The position numbers were made by a program, and so were the translations under genes. From positions 1 through 37,300 of the forward strand of contig NZ_QGMZ01000017.1 of assembly GCF_003173335.1 (NCBI RefSeq): a DNA stretch of 37,300 nucleotides, written 5' to 3'. Source of the stretch: Methanospirillum stamsii (GTDB taxonomy: Archaea; Halobacteriota; Methanomicrobia; Methanomicrobiales; Methanospirillaceae). Position 1 is the first letter of the stretch, and each line of letters starts with the position of its first letter. Positions 33,323-37,300 of the stretch are shown here, one piece after another. The notes beneath the pieces are model-generated. The model had not been told where the DNA came from and made no database searches. It saw only the letters and a list, made by a program, of their open reading frames with translations.

Positions 33323-33357
33323 GATTGAGTGTAATATCGTGAAAAAAAGAAAAAAAT

Positions 33358-34545
33358 TTAATTATTTACTGTCCAATCTAACCACTGGGCAGATAATAAC
33401 GTTTCTGCTCCCTTTTCATCTACGTTATATACATTCTGATAAAAATCAGAAATCCAGTCCCCTAAATTAATATCTGCAAATTTATCCGGATATGCTGCTT
33501 TTGCGATAATCATCATTTCGATTGGGTATTCAAGTCTTTTATCACAGTTTGATGGCAACCATGGCAGTGAATAGACCTTTTTATCTTTAACTGCTCTCAT
33601 CTCCTGAAGCATCTGGTAATATGGGGCCTCATATAATTCCCGTGCGGGGTGGAATCCCCAGTCGGTAGGCAGTAAAATAACATCAGGATCCAGGGCAAGA
33701 ATCTGTTCGGCATTTAATTTTACAATCTGTCCGGGTTCATTGTAAGCGTTTTTTGCATTTGCAATCTCTTCAACAAAAAATGACTCAACAGAATCTGTTC
33801 CCCATGCATCCGCTGCAGCACCACTTTTCCTGGTTTCTGGTGAGAGACCGAGTAATAATACCGTGGTTTTTTGATCTTCCGGAATATCCTTAGTTCTCTC
33901 TTTAATGAGGTTCACCTGTGTTTCGAGGTACCCTGATAATTCCTCTGCTTCCGTTTGTTTGTCAAATACCTGCCCAAGGATTTTTATTTCATCCGAAATT
34001 GCAGAAACATCTGCATTATTGTTGTCCCGTCCTTTCATGTTCGGTCCATAGGTAACTACAACCGGAATTCCAAGTGATTCAATCCGTTCAACGGTTTTTT
34101 TCATCGACTCATCACTCTGGTAAAATGTGCAGTCCCCGGCACGGATAATTACCACATCCGGTTTTAATTCTGCAATTATCTCATAATTTGGGGGAGAGTT
34201 GTAAGCTGCAACGACAGGAAGGTTTGCAATATCCGGATATAACGCTCCAATGGTGTTCATTCCACCATCAATAGCAAATTTTTCACCCGATGTTGTCTCA
34301 AATGAATAATTGGAAGTTGTAGTAAGGCCATTGGAGCCGACACCAACTAAAGTATCCAGGACACCAAATTTGTACATGACACTTTCCAGTAATCCATCTC
34401 CAATGGTAATAACCTGGGATATCTGGTCCGGAAGTGTTACCGAAGTTCCTCTGCTATCTGTGACAACTTTTTCCGCTGATACCGATACGATACCTACTCC
34501 GAGAATCAGAGTAAGAATTATGATTGCGTTGAAGAGTTTAGACAT
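33358..34545 (-). CDS. FecB-type periplasmic substrate-binding protein (PBP-F)
   Basis: The 395-aa protein has a signal peptide (MSKLFNAIIILTLILGVGIVSVSA) and a class III binding-protein fold: VTDSRGTSVTLPDQISQVITIGDG, EIIAELKPDVVIIRAGD, IPVVVTYG, LNAEQILALDPDVILLPTDWG and a C-terminal KAAYPDKFADINLGDWISDFYQNVYN. It forms a subgroup with the truncated PBP-G, distinct from PBP-A/B/D/E and PBP-C. Ligands are likely an iron, heme, corrinoid or other chelate. It is the last gene of a unit with the class I methyltransferase (57 nt upstream) and the CooC-like ATPase. No permease is adjacent. Confidence 0.85.
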   Translation of the reverse strand: MSKLFNAIIILTLILGVGIVSVSAEKVVTDSRGTSVTLPDQISQVITIGDGLLESVMYKFGVLDTLVGVGSNGLTTTSNYSFETTSGEKFAIDGGMNTIGALYPDIANLPVVAAYNSPPNYEIIAELKPDVVIIRAGDCTFYQSDESMKKTVERIESLGIPVVVTYGPNMKGRDNNNADVSAISDEIKILGQVFDKQTEAEELSGYLETQVNLIKERTKDIPEDQKTTVLLLGLSPETRKSGAAADAWGTDSVESFFVEEIANAKNAYNEPGQIVKLNAEQILALDPDVILLPTDWGFHPARELYEAPYYQMLQEMRAVKDKKVYSLPWLPSNCDKRLEYPIEMMIIAKAAYPDKFADINLGDWISDFYQNVYNVDEKGAETLLSAQWLDWTVNN

Positions 34546-34602
34546 ATTATCTTTCCCTGTTAATTTTTTCGAAATTTTTAGTGGTTAAAATTGTTCATTT
34601 TG

Positions 34603-35451
34603 TTAATTATTCTCTGCCTTCCATTGAAATTTCATGCCGGGCAATCGTTCATAGTGGGTGAATACCCCGTTTTCTTCCTGAATGAATTTTTCAAAGTATT
34701 TCTGGAATCCGGAAACTGATGAGTCTAGTTCCAGATAATGTTGATACCTGAAATAGTCTTCAAGAGCCTGGATAGATGAAAAAGTCTGTTTCTGGATGAA
34801 TTCATGATATTCAACGGAGGGATATATCCCCATTTCATACAGTACATTAAAAAGAACATCACTTTTTGGACCGGATATATATTCTCTTCCAAATAAATCC
34901 GGCCAGACCATGGAATATAACAGTTCAAACTGAGGGATATCTGCATGCCAGAACAGGACTACCTTCTCCTGGCAGATTGAATTCATCTTCTCTATTGCGG
35001 CTTTTATATCATGCATTCCCAGAGAATAGGATGCCAGAACAAGATCGAATTTGTTATCAAAATCATCCGGATTAACATCCTCCCATCGCTTTTGAATAAG
35101 AGAAATATTTTGGATGTTCTCTGATTCTATCCGTTCATGAAGTACTGTTGCCATCCCCGCTGATGGTTCTACTACGGTGACCTGTCCTGCCATCCGGGCC
35201 ATTGGGATGGTCAGAACTCCCGGCCCAGGGCCAATCTCAAGAACCTGCGAATCCGGTTTGAGGTGTAACTCCTGGATCAATTTTTCACGGTTTTTGTTAA
35301 TGTCTGAATCACAGCCATAGTTTTTTAAATAATCTCGTGCTCTTTCCGGAGTGTCCCAGTAACGTGGGCATGATATCGCAGCAGAATCTCCCCTGTTATT
35401 CATGCTATCCGACATCATCGTTTTCCATTGTTCATTCCAGTCTATTTTCAT
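34603..35451 (-). CDS. Class I SAM-dependent methyltransferase, ~282 aa
   Basis: I favour the ATG at 35451 (MKIDWNEQWK), a usual beginning for this methanogen methyltransferase type, over the in-frame ATG at 35484; neither has a clear ribosome-binding site. Motif I VLEIGPGPGVLTIPMA lies near residues 70-85 (EIGPGPG form), then VTVVEPSAGMATVL and FDLVLASYSLGMHDI. The C-terminal half is rich in aromatic residues (FRYQHYLEL), possibly a hydrophobic substrate cap. The acceptor is unknown. It sits between the CooC-like ATPase (51 nt upstream) and PBP-F on one strand, again pairing a methyltransferase with a binding protein. Confidence 0.8.
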   Translation of the reverse strand: MKIDWNEQWKTMMSDSMNNRGDSAAISCPRYWDTPERARDYLKNYGCDSDINKNREKLIQELHLKPDSQVLEIGPGPGVLTIPMARMAGQVTVVEPSAGMATVLHERIESENIQNISLIQKRWEDVNPDDFDNKFDLVLASYSLGMHDIKAAIEKMNSICQEKVVLFWHADIPQFELLYSMVWPDLFGREYISGPKSDVLFNVLYEMGIYPSVEYHEFIQKQTFSSIQALEDYFRYQHYLELDSSVSGFQKYFEKFIQEENGVFTHYERLPGMKFQWKAENN

Positions 35452-35502
35452 AATATCATAATAATTTACGACTTTTTTCAACAAAAAAAGAAATTTAAAA
35501 AA

Positions 35503-36261
35503 TTAATTATTTGGAATTTCTTTTATCAACGCCTCAATTGGGGCATACTGGCGGGTGATTGCATCACCAGAAAGACCTGTTGACAAAATATCTGGATCAT
35601 CAGGAATTTCTGCAATAATATTGCCTGGTTTAGAAAGCTTCTTACGAATTGTTGCACTCATTTCTGAATTAACCCGGTTTAAGATGAAATACAAAGATAT
35701 ACCCATTCCATCTGTTATGGTTGTAATTTTTTCTGCAAGTCCAACTGACTCAAATGAGGGATCGAGAACCATAAGGATCCCATCTGCTTCTTCATCAATA
35801 CCTCGTCCGAAATGTTCAATCCCTGCTTCCGTATCGGTAATTACGATATCATTTTCAGCAAGTTGTAATGACTGCAGGAATTGTCTGGAAAGCATACCCA
35901 TTGGGCAGGCACAACCTTCTCCAGAATGCTGAATTTTTCCGATTGATACTAATGCAATGTTATCCTTTCTTGAAACATAATCGGCTGGAATTGAGTCAAA
36001 TTTCCATGGTTCTTCGATAAGTTTTACTTTTGCATAATCCGGAGCAGCAGCCATGATCTTCTCCTTCATACCTGGTCTCCCCCCGAAATATTCCATCAGG
36101 TCGACAGGAGCATCAATTCCAATGAGCCGGTGAAGACCAATATTGGATTCATCTGTATCAACTACTAAAACCCGGAAATTTTTTCGGGCATATTCATGTG
36201 CAAGCATTGCTGTTAGGGTACTTTTTCCGCTACCCCCTTTACCACAGATAATTAGTTTCAT
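35503..36261 (-). CDS. CooC-like metal-insertion ATPase (MinD/ParA superfamily)
   Basis: The 252-aa protein has the deviant Walker A CGKGGSGKST (signature Lys8, P-loop Lys13), VVDTDESN after strand 2, and a CxC motif, Cys117-Ala-Cys119, in EGCACP. This CxC corresponds in position to the Cys pair of CooC (Cys112/Cys114 in the characterised protein) that binds Ni or Zn at the dimer interface. DTEAGIEHFGRGIDEEAD is the family's Walker B region. CooC inserts nickel into CO dehydrogenase; related ATPases serve other metalloenzymes. No CODH gene is in the window, so here it may serve the local metal pathway. It lies between PBP-G and a methyltransferase gene on one strand. Confidence 0.85.
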   Translation of the reverse strand: MKLIICGKGGSGKSTLTAMLAHEYARKNFRVLVVDTDESNIGLHRLIGIDAPVDLMEYFGGRPGMKEKIMAAAPDYAKVKLIEEPWKFDSIPADYVSRKDNIALVSIGKIQHSGEGCACPMGMLSRQFLQSLQLAENDIVITDTEAGIEHFGRGIDEEADGILMVLDPSFESVGLAEKITTITDGMGISLYFILNRVNSEMSATIRKKLSKPGNIIAEIPDDPDILSTGLSGDAITRQYAPIEALIKEIPNN

Positions 36262-36298
36262 AGATATCTCTCTTAAAATTGGGAAGGTTTTTCCCGAA

Positions 36299-37204
36299 TC
36301 AGTTCACAATCTCCAGGTATTCAAGCATCAGTGCATCCATGATTTTTTGCGTCATCGTTTCATCGGTGTTATACAATTTTACGATGTAGTCATGTATCCA
36401 GGTCTTCAAATCAACATCGGCGAATCTATCTGGATAAGTAGCCTTTGCTGCAATCATTACGTTTATCGGGAATTCAAGACGTTCTGATTTACAGGGAGTT
36501 GCGGTGAGTGAATACACTTGTCCATCTTTCAGTGCCCGCATTTCCTGGATATTTGTATAATTTGATTCGTATAACTGACGTGGCGGATGATACCCACTCC
36601 AGGTCGGAAGAATGATTACATCAGGATCAAGTGCCAGCATCTGTTCTGAAGAGATGAGGTTATTCCCTTTATCCTGGTAGACATTTCTTACATTGACCAG
36701 ATCTTCCATCTGTGCAACTTCAACCGTTCCAAGACCAAATGCCTGGCCAACACCACCTTTCGTGAGTGCACTGGTTGGTGCTCCAAAATACAGGACGGAT
36801 TTTATTTCATCTTCAGGGATGTCATGTGTTTTACTGGTTACATCATCAACGGCATCCTGCATTGTCTTTACAATTTCTTCCGCTTTATCTTCTTTTTTAA
36901 AGATTTGACCTAAAAGTTCTATCTCATCATAAATTGTATCAACTTTAGGATTTTCGTAACAATCCGGGTACTGCAAAACCACAACTGGAATACCCATTGA
37001 TTCGATTTGCGTTAGAAATTTATCCGTTTCTTCTTTAGCTGAACCCATGTCGCGTAAAATTAAAAGATCCGGGTTCAGATTTGCAATGGTCTCGACATTT
37101 GCTTTACCATATGGTCCGGAGCCTAATGCCCCAACATTTACTGTTAACGCCCATCCCTTCTTGACCAGAGGCATATAAAGCCGCGCCCATTCGTTTTTGA
37201 CCAC
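36299..37204 (-). pseudogene. FecB-type substrate-binding protein lacking its 5' end (PBP-G)
   Basis: The frame gives 301 aa from a GTG at 37204 and aligns with PBP-F from about its residue 105 onward: ANVETIANLNPDLLILRDMG, IPVVVLQYP, EQMLALDPDVIILPTWSGYHPPRQLYE and KATYPDRFADVDLKTWIHDYI are shared. The signal peptide and first ~70-100 residues expected for lobe 1 are missing. A TAA lies in frame three codons upstream (37211-37213), and the DNA beyond it does not resume the homology. The simplest reading is a gene whose 5' part was removed by rearrangement or insertion, leaving a cytoplasmic, non-functional fragment. A sequencing error or frameshift alone would not explain the loss of homology. 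Confidence 0.7.
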
Positions 37205-37229
37205 CCTATTTTAAGGAGACAGATCAATT

Positions 37230-37251
37230 CCCTCCGTATGTAAAAGGAGGG
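37230..37251 (+). promoter_or_regulatory. Hairpin holding a strong ribosome-binding site
   Basis: CCCTCC (37230-37235) and GGAGGG (37246-37251) form a perfect 6-bp stem with a 10-nt loop. The right arm is part of AAAAGGAGGGG, an excellent Shine-Dalgarno sequence 9 nt before a GTG at 37261. Pairing would hide the site, so it could control translation of a gene running off the window. Confidence 0.4.
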
Positions 37252-37260
37252 GATAGGCAG

Positions 37261-37300
37261 GTGAAAACGATGGCAGATGTACAACGAATGGCTACCTTAT
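37261..37300 (+). CDS. Possible start of a plus-strand gene running off the window
   Basis: GTG at 37261 (or ATG at 37270) follows the strong AAGGAGGGG site and opens a frame, VKTMADVQRMATL, to the end of the window. Only 13 codons are visible, so no family can be named. Because it abuts the truncated PBP-G, it may belong to a mobile element that replaced the 5' end of that gene, which is speculation. Confidence 0.3.
   Translation, partial: MKTMADVQRMATL

Noticed and set aside
1-37300. CRISPR array or tandem repeat cluster
   Set aside because: No regularly spaced repeats were seen at any scale; the repeated segments found are gene paralogues.

Overview
The window looks like an accessory, metal- and cofactor-oriented island from a methanogenic archaeon, most plausibly a Methanomicrobiales member (Methanospirillum-like). 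This rests on AT-rich intergenic DNA with TATA-type promoters, frequent TCCGG in coding DNA, translationally coupled operons and archaeal-style gene content. Taxonomy is an inference; no rRNA or marker gene is present. I saw no tRNA, rRNA, CRISPR array or complete insertion sequence.

Layout. 0-1.1 kb: a membrane ICMT-type methyltransferase and a small unknown gene. 1.5-3.8 kb: a periplasmic binding protein (PBP-A) followed by an O-methyltransferase-fold enzyme (OMT-A). 4.1-7.5 kb: a molybdate/tungstate ABC importer operon with a TsaA/TrmO-type gene inserted in it (modA-tsaA-modB-modC). 7.6-12.4 kb: a MarR regulator, an IrtAB/YbtPQ-like pair of fused TMD-NBD ABC proteins and an SMR efflux protein. 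12.6-15.6 kb: PBP-B, convergent with a class I methyltransferase and OMT-C. 16.2-22.4 kb: a tightly coupled operon of FecB-, FecC- and FecE-like importer genes plus NifH-, NifD- and NifK-like genes. 22.5-26.0 kb: PBP-D, OMT-D and PBP-E. 26.4-28.0 kb: a ZIP metal transporter, a small membrane protein and an SRPBCC protein. 28.2-33.1 kb: a degenerate ABC-gene fragment, an LCMT-type methyltransferase and a second IrtAB/YbtPQ-like pair. 33.4-37.2 kb: PBP-F, a class I methyltransferase, a CooC-like ATPase and a 5'-truncated PBP-G.

How the parts may work together (inference). Seven FecB/BtuF-type binding proteins share one permease and one ATPase, which are co-translated with a two-component nitrogenase-like reductase. 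The reductase keeps the Fe-protein cluster ligands and most P-cluster-type ligands. No nitrogenase cofactor assembly genes are seen. Around it lie six soluble class I methyltransferases. Three are of the dimeric fold that includes tetrapyrrole methylase BchU, and each of those three lies near a PBP of one paralogous family. Two siderophore-type ABC pairs, Mo/W uptake, a ZIP transporter and a CooC-like metal-insertion ATPase complete the set. The simplest reading is an undescribed route that imports, reduces and methylates a metal-chelating or tetrapyrrole-like molecule. An organosulfur or other small-molecule reductase remains possible.

Regulation. Several perfect or near-perfect dyads lie at promoters. 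They include a tandem TGTTnnAACA pair before modA, a GGTACA/TGTACC dyad before the first exporter-like pair, and a 27-nt conserved leader element at identical spacing before PBP-B and PBP-D.
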